Source: Arcanobacterium phocae (GTDB taxonomy: Bacteria; Actinomycetota; Actinomycetes; Actinomycetales; Actinomycetaceae). Taken from it: a DNA stretch of 64,000 nt. Location of the stretch: positions 1,302,001 through 1,366,000 of the forward strand of contig NZ_LT629804.1 of the NCBI RefSeq assembly GCF_900105865.1, written 5' to 3'. Both the position numbers and the translations under genes were made by a program. A model generated the notes under the pieces. The model was not told the DNA's origin and searched no databases. It saw only the letters and a program-made list of their open reading frames with translations. Positions 24,780 to 34,104 of this stretch are shown here, piece by piece. The first letter of the stretch is position 1. Each line of letters starts with the position of its first letter.

Positions 24780-25104
24780 GTGTCTTTGACCGTCGATGGA
24801 GTTAACAAAGGAACAGGGCATTAACCACGGTTGATTTTCGTTGCCAATCGATGTCATTGCAAGGATAGAACCAGCTAGGCCACGAAGCATTGACCCGGTA
24901 ATATAAAACACGACATTAGGGGAGGCAAGAGCGCTAGTAAAAGCTCCAATGATGACGAATACGGTTGCGCCCATTAAAGCTTTGAGCATGAAGATCCTTA
25001 GCCATAATAGGCAAAATCAGCTGATTCAAGTAAGCCTGCATCCCGCCAATCGGTCCAAGAATAATGACGGCTAATGCAAATAGTCCAGAGGTATTTCTTT
25101 TCAT
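24780..25104 (-). pseudogene. Truncated, frameshifted MFS transporter relic
   Basis: From ATG 25104 the minus strand encodes a first TM (SGLFALAVIILGPIGGMQAY, then LNQLILPIMAKDLHA) before the frame breaks. A neighbouring frame continues KALMGATVFVIIGAFTSALA then SPNVVFYITGSMLRGLAGSI, a third helix of the MFS type. The second helix is missing and nothing of the rest of the transporter follows. It is downstream of, and probably formerly co-transcribed with, the sulP gene 11 bp away. Confidence 0.65.
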
Positions 25105-25114
25105 AACCAGGCTT

Positions 25115-26932
25115 CTAGCAATGCGGAAGAGGGCTGAGATTGAACTTCTCAGAGTCGTTGCCTTGTTCCTGAGCAATGTGCTGTGCGATAAGCTCGCGTG
25201 CAGCGTTCGTCGCGTCGTCGATCGAGTCAAACAAATAGCCTGGAGACGCGAGCGAAGCAATCACACCCACATTTTGTGCAGCCCGGACGTGCTCAGGGCG
25301 TAAGCCCTTGATCATCGTTGTGATACCGCGTTCGTTAAGTTCGATAAGTACTTCGGCAAGGTGCTTAGCGCCAGAAGCATCCAAAATACCAACGTGAGAC
25401 ATAGATAAGATAACCACCTCAACTGATTGAGGAACCTTAGATAACTCAGTAACAATGCGCTCGGCGGCGCCAAAGAACATCGAACCATCAAGACGGAAAT
25501 AGACGATTCGTTCGTCGTTCTTCATTTTCTCACCTGGTAACGTCAATTGAACAACGCCAGATAACCGCGATAGCTGGTACATCGCCCACAGAATAGCGAT
25601 AACGACGCCGAACGCGATAGCCGCAACGAGATCGAAAACTATAGTGACGAATGCCGTTGCCCAGAAGACAAGCCGATCTCCTCGAGTTGAGCCGGTAACT
25701 TGGCGAATCGTTGCGAAAGATACCATGCGCACTGCGGTAACAAACAAGACCCCAGCTAAGGCAGATAAAGGGATATGGCTAACTAAACCAGCTGCGAAGT
25801 AAACAATACCGGTGAGGAGAATTGAGTGAGTAATCGCAGATAACCGGCTAGTTGCTCCAGATTTCACATTAACAGCGGTACGTGCGATAGCTCCGGTTGC
25901 TGGCATACCCCCAAACATTCCAGACCCGATAGATGCCAATCCTTGGCCCACCAGTTCGCGGTCAGGAGCATAAGAACCTTGACCTGGCATTCCAGCAGCC
26001 ACACGCGCCGAAAGTAATGATTCGATGGCAGCCAAAAGGGCAACTGCGCACGCGGCTGGTGCAAGCTCTATGAGCAGATCCAAACGAACCAGTGGCAGTC
26101 GGGGCGCAGGTAGCGAATCTGGTAGGGTGCCGATCGTCGGTACGTTAAAGTCTCCGATGTAGGCGATCAGAGAGACGACGATGACTGCTACTAAAGAAGC
26201 GGGGAACGTCGGAGAGATCCGCGAAGAACCGATAATGATAAGCATCGTCATCCCAACAATTCCGAGAGTAAACAATGATACTGCCCAGTCGGCGTCAACG
26301 ACGGCGAGAAAAGCGCCGCGAAGTGATTTGACACCGGCTGGAATTTTTGTGCCCATCGCCAGAGGTACTTGTTGTAAGGCGATGAGCGTAGCGATGCCTA
26401 AAGTGAAACCTTCGACCACGGACCAGGGAATAAGCGAAATAGCGCGGCCGAGCCCTAACAGACCCAGAGCTAAAACTATGCCGCCAGCCATCAGGGAAAG
26501 AAGCATGATGGAATTTGCGCCATGTTCGGCAACAATCGGAGCCAAAATGACAACCATGGCACCGGTTGGCCCAGAAACTTGAACATGTGATCCACCGAAG
26601 ATCGCAGCAATCAGCCCAGCTACGATTGCGGTGACAAGTCCGGCAGCTGCTCCCACTCCAGAGGAAACTCCGAATGCGAGGGCGAGGGGTAGTGCGACAA
26701 TACCAACGGTTATTCCGGCGATAATATCTTGTTTGATACTCGGGTGGAGGTAGTCATCTTTCGTAGGTAGCAGAGAATGTAAATGTCGAATGACGGTAGA
26801 AAAACGCAACGAAAGATCACGACCTTTGGGAGTGAATGACACGGGTGTTTCAAGGCGCGACGAAGCTACATAAAATAATGTGGAAACACTGAGAAAGATA
26901 CGACCACTGCGTACGCCTTTAATCACTTTCAT
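25115..26932 (-). CDS. SulP-family anion transporter with STAS domain
   Basis: About 605 residues from ATG 26932; a TTG at 26959 would add nine residues. Residues from about 70 to 460 form the SulP membrane domain, with QDIIAGITVGIVALPLALAF, SGPTGAMVVILAPIV and GGMPATGAIARTAVNVKSGA as family marks. The C-terminal 110 residues are a STAS domain (VVILSMSHVGILDASGAKHLAEVL) that regulates transport. The substrate may be sulfate, bicarbonate or a dicarboxylate; sequence alone does not decide. No cys genes lie nearby. The N-terminus, of about 60 residues before the first helix, is longer than needed. Confidence 0.9.
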   Translation of the reverse strand: MKVIKGVRSGRIFLSVSTLFYVASSRLETPVSFTPKGRDLSLRFSTVIRHLHSLLPTKDDYLHPSIKQDIIAGITVGIVALPLALAFGVSSGVGAAAGLVTAIVAGLIAAIFGGSHVQVSGPTGAMVVILAPIVAEHGANSIMLLSLMAGGIVLALGLLGLGRAISLIPWSVVEGFTLGIATLIALQQVPLAMGTKIPAGVKSLRGAFLAVVDADWAVSLFTLGIVGMTMLIIIGSSRISPTFPASLVAVIVVSLIAYIGDFNVPTIGTLPDSLPAPRLPLVRLDLLIELAPAACAVALLAAIESLLSARVAAGMPGQGSYAPDRELVGQGLASIGSGMFGGMPATGAIARTAVNVKSGATSRLSAITHSILLTGIVYFAAGLVSHIPLSALAGVLFVTAVRMVSFATIRQVTGSTRGDRLVFWATAFVTIVFDLVAAIAFGVVIAILWAMYQLSRLSGVVQLTLPGEKMKNDERIVYFRLDGSMFFGAAERIVTELSKVPQSVEVVILSMSHVGILDASGAKHLAEVLIELNERGITTMIKGLRPEHVRAAQNVGVIASLASPGYLFDSIDDATNAARELIAQHIAQEQGNDSEKFNLSPLPHC

Positions 26933-26959
26933 TATCCAAAAAAATATTGAAAAACTCAA

Positions 26960-27259
26960 TTAGCAAGATAGTGATATTGACACTGTAAATCTGTTTGTGC
27001 ACGGCGGATATCGTGAAAATTCTTTAGTTAGTCATTCCAATGGGGAGACTGAGAAACGCCCGGATAATGGTATCGGTCCTTTTTGAGAAAAACCAACAAA
27101 CTACTTTCGGCAGAGTATCTTGTGCTTATGCCATGTGCTGGTTTGTTCTTTTGGTCGTGGTTCTCACCAATGAACACGTATTAGTGTTCTCTTTTCTGAC
27201 GATTGCCGATGCACCTGACGAAGGCAATACATCGGTTAGTCAATAACCGCATCCTGCGA
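26960..27259. other. Intergenic region upstream of the sulP gene
   Basis: The sulP promoter should lie in the AT-rich first part (26940-27010). An open frame at 27040-27246 on the plus strand has no ribosome site or known domain and is not supported. Confidence 0.4.
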
Positions 27260-27709
27260 CTACTTCTTCTTTGTGGGTAAAATTCCGCCGCCCCACAATG
27301 CCATACCGATTAATGCTGGTTGGAAGAACAACCGTGCTAACCGCTTGCCGTCAGTATCTAGCCCGAATGCGTCGATACCTTCGACGTACTGACCAATATT
27401 TCCCGGGAAAATTGCTGCATAAAATGCTGCTAACGCAACTCCGGTAACTTGCCGATGCTTAGGTAAGAGAAGGAGCGACAACCCGAGTCCGATTTCTGCG
27501 ACGCCTGAGCCTAGAACGACGAGATCGTCGTCGACGGGAACCCAAGACGGTACTTGAGCTTGAAATTCCTCCCGCGCAAAAGTCATGTGAGAGATTCCAG
27601 CGAAGGACATGAACGAGCCAAGGACAATGCGCGTTGCAGTTTGCGATCTTCTCACCCATGGGCTGTTATGCTGAGTGGCTGGACCTGATAGTAGTGTTGA
27701 TAGTTTCAT
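27260..27709 (-). CDS. DoxX-family membrane protein
   Basis: About 149 residues. The start at ATG 27709 follows AGAAGGGAACG; the upstream ATG at 27763 is less likely. Four hydrophobic segments and the motif GSFMSFAGISHMTFAREEFQ, GVAEIGLGLSLLL and FPGNIGQYVEG fit the DoxX/DoxD family of small membrane proteins, some of which take part in thiosulfate or sulfur redox and oxidative stress. Its role here is unknown. The last four residues are a Lys-rich tail. Confidence 0.85.
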   Translation of the reverse strand: MKLSTLLSGPATQHNSPWVRRSQTATRIVLGSFMSFAGISHMTFAREEFQAQVPSWVPVDDDLVVLGSGVAEIGLGLSLLLLPKHRQVTGVALAAFYAAIFPGNIGQYVEGIDAFGLDTDGKRLARLFFQPALIGMALWGGGILPTKKK

Positions 27710-27810
27710 GATGTCGTTCCCTTCTGATAGGCGGCTCACCTCAACCCTATCGGAAAAGACCATGAGGCCGTGGACAAGTTACGCCGCGGGCGAGTTATGC
27801 TGTGGGTGAG

Positions 27811-28572
27811 CTACACCGTCGTCGAATTACTATCGTCAACCGGGTGGAAATACACGAATTTGTATCCGCCAATGGAGCCCCAGGTGATAAACGTTAAGGC
27901 CGTGAAGATCGGCCACGTCGTCGAAACCATTCGCGGATGTTCGAGCATAGCTCGATAACGCTGGCCACCAAACTCAACCAGTGGTTCCATACCGCCACTG
28001 AGGATAAACAAATCTGGTTGTTCGCGTTGCTTATAGGCAATGAGCTCATTCGTGAAATCCGTCGCCGACATAATCGGATGGTTCGGTTCGAAAAACAGTA
28101 GCGTACGCGGAAGCGAGAACAACGTACTCAGACGAGTGTTAGCTCGCGATACCTTTAGGTTCATCACCATGAGATACCCGATCCACGCCAATACGTAGGC
28201 AGAAGCGAGCAGAACCAGAAAACCGAGCACAGCAGACCATGTTGTCCACCAGTGCAAAATCCATCCAACGATAGCGCCAGCAGCCATCATCACCAGCGCA
28301 TGCACCGTGGTAACACGTAGCAAGGACCATGGCCGATTAGCTACTGCCAGATAGCCAGCAACCCCGATAGCGCCCAATCCGGCATACCCGAATCGTTCTA
28401 CGAGCAGCGCCGTAACGTCGTCGTCAAATTGTTGTAAAAAGCTAGAAACTCCAGGGGTATAAGGCTGGCCAAAGACCAACGCGAACCCAAGCTCACCTAG
28501 TGCGCCGATTCCTATCGCGCAAAGGCTACCGATCAATACATGTGCCACCTGATTTTTGACGGACATTTTCAC
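27811..28572 (-). CDS. DUF3021-family membrane protein with C-terminal extension
   Basis: 253 residues. Residues 5-145 hold four TM helices (LIGSLCAIGIGALGELGFAL, AGAIVGWILHWW, LGFLVLLASAYVLAWIGYLM) as in DUF3021 proteins that partner LytTR regulators. About 100 further residues form a mostly soluble domain ending in another TM (WPIFTALTFITWGSIGGYKF). The start overlaps the LytTR stop by 4 bp. DUF3021/LytTR pairs are thought to be membrane-bound sensor-inhibitor and regulator; the extension here is unusual. Confidence 0.75.
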   Translation of the reverse strand: MKMSVKNQVAHVLIGSLCAIGIGALGELGFALVFGQPYTPGVSSFLQQFDDDVTALLVERFGYAGLGAIGVAGYLAVANRPWSLLRVTTVHALVMMAAGAIVGWILHWWTTWSAVLGFLVLLASAYVLAWIGYLMVMNLKVSRANTRLSTLFSLPRTLLFFEPNHPIMSATDFTNELIAYKQREQPDLFILSGGMEPLVEFGGQRYRAMLEHPRMVSTTWPIFTALTFITWGSIGGYKFVYFHPVDDSNSTTV

Positions 28573-29015
28573 ATACCTATCTTTCGTTTGAAAGCGGATA
28601 ACTGCCGGCGCGAAACATATAAACGCGTACCATCTTTCAACACAACGCTCAGCGTGCCGTTCAATGAAAGATCGAGTTTAGCGATGGCTGAAATATTGAC
28701 GATCTCAGAGTGAGAGATGCGAGCAAACTCAGTTGTTGGCAGGGTATTCTCCAGTTCATATAAACGCATCTTCACCACGAAATCAGAGGTGAGAGTATGC
28801 ACCCACACCGCCTTATTTTGGGTGTAGAACGCCAAACAATCAGAAGTATCGAGCAAGTGCACCTCATTGTTCTCCCACGCCAAGATATGGCGCCCCTGCG
28901 CAACTGAACTCGCTGCCAAGTGCTCAATGGCTCGTACTGTATCGTCAATAACTGGGGTTGTGACATCAACACAGCCTTCGTCTAGACTCCGATCAATAGT
29001 GAGGGAAAACTTCAT
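28569..29015 (-). CDS. LytTR-family DNA-binding regulator
   Basis: 148 residues. The C-terminal 95 residues form a LytTR domain (LYELENTLPTTEFARISHSEIVN split as ARISHSEIVNISAI, then GTLSVVLKDGTRLYVSRRQL), which binds DNA through beta strands. No receiver domain precedes it; the N-terminal 50 residues are of the type found in stand-alone LytTR proteins. The start has AGAGG upstream. It overlaps the DUF3021 gene downstream, so the two form a regulator/inhibitor pair. Confidence 0.9.
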   Translation of the reverse strand: MKFSLTIDRSLDEGCVDVTTPVIDDTVRAIEHLAASSVAQGRHILAWENNEVHLLDTSDCLAFYTQNKAVWVHTLTSDFVVKMRLYELENTLPTTEFARISHSEIVNISAIAKLDLSLNGTLSVVLKDGTRLYVSRRQLSAFKRKIGM

Positions 29016-29188
29016 GACCTCTCGTTTCCTGCAGTTATACAGTGCTTTCGTCTAGCACCATTAAAACTCAAGGTCAGCTGACGAAGATACTTGGCGTAAG
29101 TATTTGGTCATTTTTTGATGCTAAGTGGTACGGCTAGTGCCATGGGCATAACTGGCAACTGTATGCCTGTAGCAATAGACTCAGCAAT

Positions 29189-30208
29189 ATGGACCACTCA
29201 CCGTTTTTGTTATCTGGAACGCAAGATGCGAGCCAGCGTCCGTACATTCGTTTTATTCTCAGCAGAGGGGCTGGGAAGGGTAATGCGCATGCTTTGGCTC
29301 AAGCAATTCGTTCCTGCTACCCGCACGCAACTCACTCCGAACTGGGTGGGGATCGGCGCCAAGCTGGCAGGGTAACAATCTCGTTGACCCGCGGGCCGGA
29401 CCATGTCCAAAAACTTGCTGCTGAATGGAACGAGTTTTGGGGCGACAAAGGAGTTTGCTACGTAGCCGGTGGCGACGGATCCGTGAACGAAGTTGTTCAG
29501 GCGCTGGCCGGTAAAGATTGCGCGTTCGGTGTGATCCCGATGGGGACCGGTAACGATTTTGCTCGTAGTTTGTACGGCGAAGATGTTGGTTATCGTGACG
29601 CATTGTCTCTTATTTCGGCAACGAAGAACGTGGAGTTTTCCCCGATCGACGTGTTGCAGGTCAATGACCTGTACTGTGCAAACGTGTTTTCGCTCGGATA
29701 TGATACCGAAGTTCTTCGTGAGGCGATGCGTGTGCAGCGGCGTTTCCGGGCTTTAGGGAGCTCAGCTTATGGGCTTGGCGTAGCGCGTACGTTGTGGCGC
29801 GAAAAGTCAGTGCCATTGGCGTTTTCGTACCATGATATAGCTGGTGAACACCATCAAATCGAACAAGCATGTACCGTTTTTGTGGTAGGTAACGGGCGCA
29901 TGTATGGGGGTGGTTATCAGCCGTTGCCAGATGCACTTTTAGACGATGCACACGCTGATTTCTTGTATTCCGACAGTTTGTCATTACTTGGAATTGGGCG
30001 TCTTTTAGCTAAATATCGGGATGGATCGCATACCGAGAGCCCGGTTGCACATATGGATGAGATTGTCGATCTACATGTGGAGCGGATCGACGGTGAGTCC
30101 CTGCTATGGAACATTGATGGGCTTATTTATGAAAGCGACGCCGTGGATATTAAGAACATTCCTAGTGCCGTGACGCTTGCTCGATTAGTGCCAGGGGTGC
30201 AAGAATGA
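29189..30208 (+). CDS. Diacylglycerol/sphingosine kinase-like lipid kinase
   Basis: 339 residues. The catalytic domain shows RFILSRGAGKGNAHALAQAI, the nucleotide-binding GGDGSVNEVVQAL and the family's GVIPMGTGNDFARSL, all DAGK/LCB5/YegS marks. Such enzymes phosphorylate lipids; in actinobacteria the natural lipid is often not known. The stop overlaps the crcB start by 4 bp (ATGA), so this and the two fluoride-channel genes form an operon. The ATG at 29189 lacks a strong ribosome site but no better start is visible. Confidence 0.88.
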   Translation: MDHSPFLLSGTQDASQRPYIRFILSRGAGKGNAHALAQAIRSCYPHATHSELGGDRRQAGRVTISLTRGPDHVQKLAAEWNEFWGDKGVCYVAGGDGSVNEVVQALAGKDCAFGVIPMGTGNDFARSLYGEDVGYRDALSLISATKNVEFSPIDVLQVNDLYCANVFSLGYDTEVLREAMRVQRRFRALGSSAYGLGVARTLWREKSVPLAFSYHDIAGEHHQIEQACTVFVVGNGRMYGGGYQPLPDALLDDAHADFLYSDSLSLLGIGRLLAKYRDGSHTESPVAHMDEIVDLHVERIDGESLLWNIDGLIYESDAVDIKNIPSAVTLARLVPGVQE

Positions 30209-30591
30209 CCGCTGTTCGTACCTCGGCTTTAGTCTTCTGCGGCGGTTTGGCTGGGGTGTTCTTGCGCTGGTCTCTTATTCAGGTTTTTCCGATGTCAGGA
30301 TCGTGGGCTGTCTATCTGATTAACGCCTTTGGTAGTTTTTTGCTTGGTTGCCTTTACGGATACAGTGAGCGGTACACCGGGGCGTGGTTGACGACGGCGG
30401 AGGGCCGGCTTTTCTTTGGAACTGGCCTGCTAGGTGGGTTTACGACGTATTCTACATTTGCGGTAGACGTTGTCCAGATAGGCGAAACGGCCCCGATAGC
30501 TGGCCTTATTTTTGCTAGTAGCCAGTTAATCCTAGGCGCCGGCTTAGCGCTATGTGGGCTGTGGCTGGGAAACCGGAGGCGGCACGTATGA
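30205..30591 (+). CDS. crcB: Fluoride channel CrcB/Fluc, first subunit
   Basis: 128 residues, four TM helices. The conserved GLLGGFTTYSTFAVDV motif and the NAFGSFLLG segment are typical of Fluc channels, which export fluoride and work as antiparallel dimers. Overlaps the lipid kinase gene and, by the same 4-bp pattern, the second crcB gene. In Gram-positive bacteria two crcB genes usually encode a heterodimer. Confidence 0.93.
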   Translation: MTAVRTSALVFCGGLAGVFLRWSLIQVFPMSGSWAVYLINAFGSFLLGCLYGYSERYTGAWLTTAEGRLFFGTGLLGGFTTYSTFAVDVVQIGETAPIAGLIFASSQLILGAGLALCGLWLGNRRRHV

Positions 30592-30941
30592 TTGCTCTAA
30601 TTGCTATTGCCGGTGGATTGGGTGCAGTGGCACGTTACTGGACAGATACCTGGCTCAAGCGACTGGGGTTTAGCGGGTTGTGGTCAACTGCAGTGATCAA
30701 TGTTATTGGCGCGGTTTTCCTTGGCGCGATTATTTCTGGTGGCTTTGGAGCGCTGATATCAGCCGTCCTTGGTGCTGGATTTTGCGGTGGATTTACAACT
30801 TTTAGTACCGCGAGTGTGGAAACAGGGCGGTTGCTGCTTGCTAGGCGAGCAGGATACGCGGTCGGTTACATGGTAGCCATGTGTGTCTTAAGTGTTTGCA
30901 GTGTATTTTTAGGAACACTTTTAGGGGATCTGTTCCGTTAA
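30588..30941 (+). CDS. crcB: Fluoride channel CrcB/Fluc, second subunit
   Basis: About 117 residues from ATG 30588, which overlaps the first crcB stop; an in-frame ATG at 30552 is less likely. The GFCGGFTTFSTASVETGRLL motif and NVIGAVFLGAI segment match Fluc. Four hydrophobic segments. Together with the preceding gene it should form a heterodimeric channel. No fluoride riboswitch could be recognised upstream of the operon. Confidence 0.93.
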   Translation: MIALIAIAGGLGAVARYWTDTWLKRLGFSGLWSTAVINVIGAVFLGAIISGGFGALISAVLGAGFCGGFTTFSTASVETGRLLLARRAGYAVGYMVAMCVLSVCSVFLGTLLGDLFR

Positions 30942-30944
30942 TTT

Positions 30945-30976
30945 TGCACTCCAATGCAATTATGTACTAGAGTGCA
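30945..30976. promoter_or_regulatory. Inverted repeat before TetR/MFS operon (possible operator)
   Basis: TGCACTC (30945-30951) and GAGTGCA (30970-30976) form a 7-bp inverted repeat with an 18-base spacer, ending 3 bp before the tetR-type ATG at 30980. It could be the binding site of that repressor. Confidence 0.5.
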
Positions 30977-30979
30977 GTT

Positions 30980-31594
30980 ATGAGTGAATGTACCCGACGA
31001 GAATCAAAACGCCAAGAAACCGCAGACAGCATCGTTCGATCTGCCATTGCTTTGGTGACTAAAGCTGAATCCATTGATTCGGTTTCTATTGACGATATCG
31101 CGCAAGAAGCAGGCATATCGCGACGTACATTCTTCAATCATTTCCCTACAAAAATTACAGTGCTGCTCGAGCCTTTATTCGTCTACCGCTCGCGCTATAT
31201 TGCTCATGTCCTCAATGCGTCGATGAGTATTACTGCATGGCGAGCAGTTGCTCAAGCAGTAGCTAAGACAATTGCGGACTGTGATGATCTTGATTTGGTA
31301 GCGCGCTCCGAATGGATTCTTACCCGATTGGTCCACTCTTCATCGGCTCCGGCGGATATTCCGCATCGGTCTGCCTATGAAGCCCATAACAATGCCTTGC
31401 GGATAAATCTTCAACAACGGCTTAACCAAGACGATCCAATTGCAGTGGAATTGCTTAGCGGAATCGGTGACCAAGTACTTCGGCTTGCTCTGGTAGCTGT
31501 GCGAGAAAACGACAATAAGGACCCACGCCAAGCCGCCCAAGAAGCGGTTACTCACTCATTTGAGCTTTTGGCAACAAATAATTTTGGCCTCTGA
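30980..31594 (+). CDS. TetR/AcrR-family regulator of adjacent MFS pump
   Basis: 204 residues. The N-terminal helix-turn-helix contains VSIDDIAQEAGISRRTFFNHFPTK, and the C-terminal part is a variable ligand-binding domain. The start is ATG 30980, inside or next to an inverted repeat. Fifteen base pairs downstream begins a DHA2-type efflux gene on the same strand, so this repressor most likely controls its own operon. Confidence 0.9.
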   Translation: MSECTRRESKRQETADSIVRSAIALVTKAESIDSVSIDDIAQEAGISRRTFFNHFPTKITVLLEPLFVYRSRYIAHVLNASMSITAWRAVAQAVAKTIADCDDLDLVARSEWILTRLVHSSSAPADIPHRSAYEAHNNALRINLQQRLNQDDPIAVELLSGIGDQVLRLALVAVRENDNKDPRQAAQEAVTHSFELLATNNFGL

Positions 31595-31609
31595 AGGAGA
31601 CATGACACC

Positions 31610-33166
31610 GTGGATAAAACACATAAACTCATCCTCGCCATTCTTATCTTTGGTGTCTCACTTATAGTTTTAGACGGTACGATTGTTGCCGTTTCACTGC
31701 CGGTTATTATTGCAGATCTGGGACTGTCCTTGACGCAGGCGCAATGGGTGTCATCGTTGTACACAGTTGTTTTTGCCGCGCTTCTACTGCCATCTGGTGT
31801 ATTGGGTGATCGTTACAGTCATCGGCGTATGTTCATTTCCGGCTTAGTAATCTTCGGTGCTGCCTCCGCCATTGCATCATTCGCTACCGGGGCACCGGTG
31901 CTGCTTATGGCACGCGCTCTACAAGGACTTGGCGGCGCATTCGTTCTGCCAGCAACCTTGTCTATCATTAATGAAACATTCCGAAAGAATAATAGAGTAG
32001 CGGCCTTCGGAATTTGGGGAGCTGCCATGGCGACAATGGCTGCCCTCGGGCCTCTTGTGGGCGGCTGGATTACCTCTGAATTTTCATGGCCCTGGGTTTT
32101 CTTGGTGAATGTGCCTCTTGTCCTATGCGCAGTGCCAATTGCGTTACGTATATTACCCCGCGCCGATAAGCCTTCTCGGCAACGCCTACCACTACTTTCT
32201 ACCGTCATGTCCGCGCTTTCATTTGCGGCGATTGTTTTTGGTCTAATTGAGGGAACTGCCTACGGTTGGTGGACTCCAAAGCAAGGACTTTCACTAGGAA
32301 GCTGGGAATTGAATCCACCCATTTCTGTTTCCGCTCTTGTCTTGATCTTTGGCATGCTGCTCCTTATTACCTTCGTTGGGCGTGAACTTTACAAGGTGCG
32401 AAACTCTCGAGATGTTCTTGTAGATCCGCAGTTATTTACCATCCCGTCGTTTGCGTTAGGGAATATCACTGCGGCTGCAGTAGCTGCCGGTGAATTCGGC
32501 GTGCTATTTGGGCTACCTCTGTTCTTAGTAAACGTTTGTGGACTCTCAACGATGGAAACGGGATGGGTACTTGCTGCGCTGGCCTGTGGTGGAATTATTT
32601 CTGGTGGTCTAGCACGTTTTATTTCGCAACGTATTGGCCCAGAGCGAACCGTTATCGTAGGTTTAGTCCTCGAAGTGTTAGGGATCATCGGCGTCGTCGT
32701 TTTGCTTGACCCGGCAATACATATGTGGATGCTAGTAGCTTTGCTAGCTATGTACGGTTGCGGCATGGGCTTAGCGTCTGCGCAACTTACATCTGTTGTT
32801 CTCGCACACATTCCAGTGAAAATTTCTGGCATGGGATCAGCTATTCAATCGACATTCCGCCAGGTTGGTTCAGCAACGGGAGTGGCCCTAGCGGGCTCCG
32901 CTCTGGCAGTCGCTATCAACCGTGATATGCCGACCCGGCTTGTCGATGCAGGTCTGCCGCATGATCTAGCAGTAAAGTTCTCCGATGCAACAGCTTCATC
33001 AGTCGGTGGCGCCATGAGTGGTTTGTCTGATGGGAACCCGCAGCTACTATCTGTGCTTCACGATGGGTACACCGTTGGTCAGGCAGTAGCCATGGGCTCA
33101 TGCGGAGTATTCCTCGTTATCGGACTATTCTGTTCCATTGCGTTGTATCAAATTGCTCGGCGATAG
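31610..33166 (+). CDS. DHA2-family MFS multidrug efflux transporter (EmrB/QacA type)
   Basis: 518 residues with fourteen predicted TM helices. The marks are LDGTIVAVSLPVIIADLGLS in the first helix, the DRYSHRRMFISGL loop and the LALQGLGGAFVLPA-like stretch (ARALQGLGGAFVLPATLSII). These are typical of proton-driven drug pumps of the QacA/EmrB family. The start is GTG 31610 behind GAAGGAG. Its neighbour upstream is its probable regulator and the next gene is an esterase, which might share the operon. Confidence 0.92.
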   Translation: MDKTHKLILAILIFGVSLIVLDGTIVAVSLPVIIADLGLSLTQAQWVSSLYTVVFAALLLPSGVLGDRYSHRRMFISGLVIFGAASAIASFATGAPVLLMARALQGLGGAFVLPATLSIINETFRKNNRVAAFGIWGAAMATMAALGPLVGGWITSEFSWPWVFLVNVPLVLCAVPIALRILPRADKPSRQRLPLLSTVMSALSFAAIVFGLIEGTAYGWWTPKQGLSLGSWELNPPISVSALVLIFGMLLLITFVGRELYKVRNSRDVLVDPQLFTIPSFALGNITAAAVAAGEFGVLFGLPLFLVNVCGLSTMETGWVLAALACGGIISGGLARFISQRIGPERTVIVGLVLEVLGIIGVVVLLDPAIHMWMLVALLAMYGCGMGLASAQLTSVVLAHIPVKISGMGSAIQSTFRQVGSATGVALAGSALAVAINRDMPTRLVDAGLPHDLAVKFSDATASSVGGAMSGLSDGNPQLLSVLHDGYTVGQAVAMGSCGVFLVIGLFCSIALYQIARR

Positions 33167-33174
33167 TGGTTTCG

Positions 33175-34101
33175 ATGCATGAAGCAATGGAGCAGGTTCG
33201 CCGGCGAAAATCGGAAATACGTGAGGAACTTGCATTACCGAAAACCACGCTTGAAGAAATACGATACGGTTACCTTCGAAAACGTTTGTGGTGGAACGAC
33301 GGCGGACCGCACGTTTCGCGGATATCCATAGACGTTGGGCCAGATAATGTAGACGTCAGTTTGTATGGAGCTAACTATTCGTCAACTCAAGCCATTGTGT
33401 ATGCGCATGGCGGTGGCTGGATAGTCGGCCATAGTCAAAGTCACGATCGTCTCTTACGCGCCCTGAGCCACGAATGTCGCTGTCCGATATATTCAGTGAA
33501 TTACTCCCTCGCGCCAGAATCAAAATATCCAGTGCAAATACAAGAAACCGCAGCGGTCATAAACCATGTAGCAATGTGTATGCCACATATTTTCCTGATG
33601 GGGGACAGCTGTGGAGCAACACTAATGATGCAGACATGTCATGCGCTCAGCGGCGACGTCGTCGTCGATAATCTCGAACCGAACCTCACAAGCAGGTCTA
33701 AAATAGCTGGACTAGCCCTATTTTATGGTGCCTACGGACTAACGGATTCTGCTTCTTTGCGCCAGTTTTCGAGCATGGAAGGGATGTCTCGTGCGGATTT
33801 GCGTAGCTATGAACAGGCGATACTTTCTGAAGATGGCAATCGAAACGTTCTGAACCTAGTGGATATTCCAGCACAAAGCTATCCACCGAGCTATCTTGTG
33901 GCGGCAGAATTTGATCCGTTGCGTGACGATTCGCGTGCTCTGGCTGACAAGATTGATAGGACTTCCGGCAACGTCGTTTACGACGAAATTCTGGGAGTAG
34001 AACACGAATTTATGCAGTACGGACGAATACTTCCCCAGGTAGATGAGGTTATAAAAAATGTGGCGCACTGGCTTAATGCCAATACGCCACAAAACAAGTA
34101 A
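33175..34101 (+). CDS. Alpha/beta hydrolase (HSL-like esterase)
   Basis: About 308 residues from ATG 33175; the frame is open further upstream into the MFS gene, which ends 9 bp before. The oxyanion motif YAHGGGW (HGGGW), the nucleophile elbow GDSCG (Ser), an Asp in AEFDPLRDD and a His in GVEHEF form the triad of the hormone-sensitive-lipase family. It probably hydrolyses small esters. The two genes may be co-transcribed, so a role in drug inactivation is possible but unproven. Confidence 0.87.
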   Translation: MHEAMEQVRRRKSEIREELALPKTTLEEIRYGYLRKRLWWNDGGPHVSRISIDVGPDNVDVSLYGANYSSTQAIVYAHGGGWIVGHSQSHDRLLRALSHECRCPIYSVNYSLAPESKYPVQIQETAAVINHVAMCMPHIFLMGDSCGATLMMQTCHALSGDVVVDNLEPNLTSRSKIAGLALFYGAYGLTDSASLRQFSSMEGMSRADLRSYEQAILSEDGNRNVLNLVDIPAQSYPPSYLVAAEFDPLRDDSRALADKIDRTSGNVVYDEILGVEHEFMQYGRILPQVDEVIKNVAHWLNANTPQNK

Positions 34102-34104
34102 AAG

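Noticed and set aside
27040..27246. 68-codon open frame between sulP and DoxX genes on the plus strand
   Set aside because: No Shine-Dalgarno, mixed composition, no recognisable family and located in the promoter region of sulP.
29073..29082. Palindrome GTCAGCTGAC upstream of the LytTR gene
   Set aside because: LytTR sites are usually spaced imperfect repeats; a single 10-bp palindrome is expected by chance.
29056..29188. Possible fluoride riboswitch before the lipid kinase/crcB operon
   Set aside because: The conserved GGxGATG...CC core and pseudoknot could not be recognised by eye.
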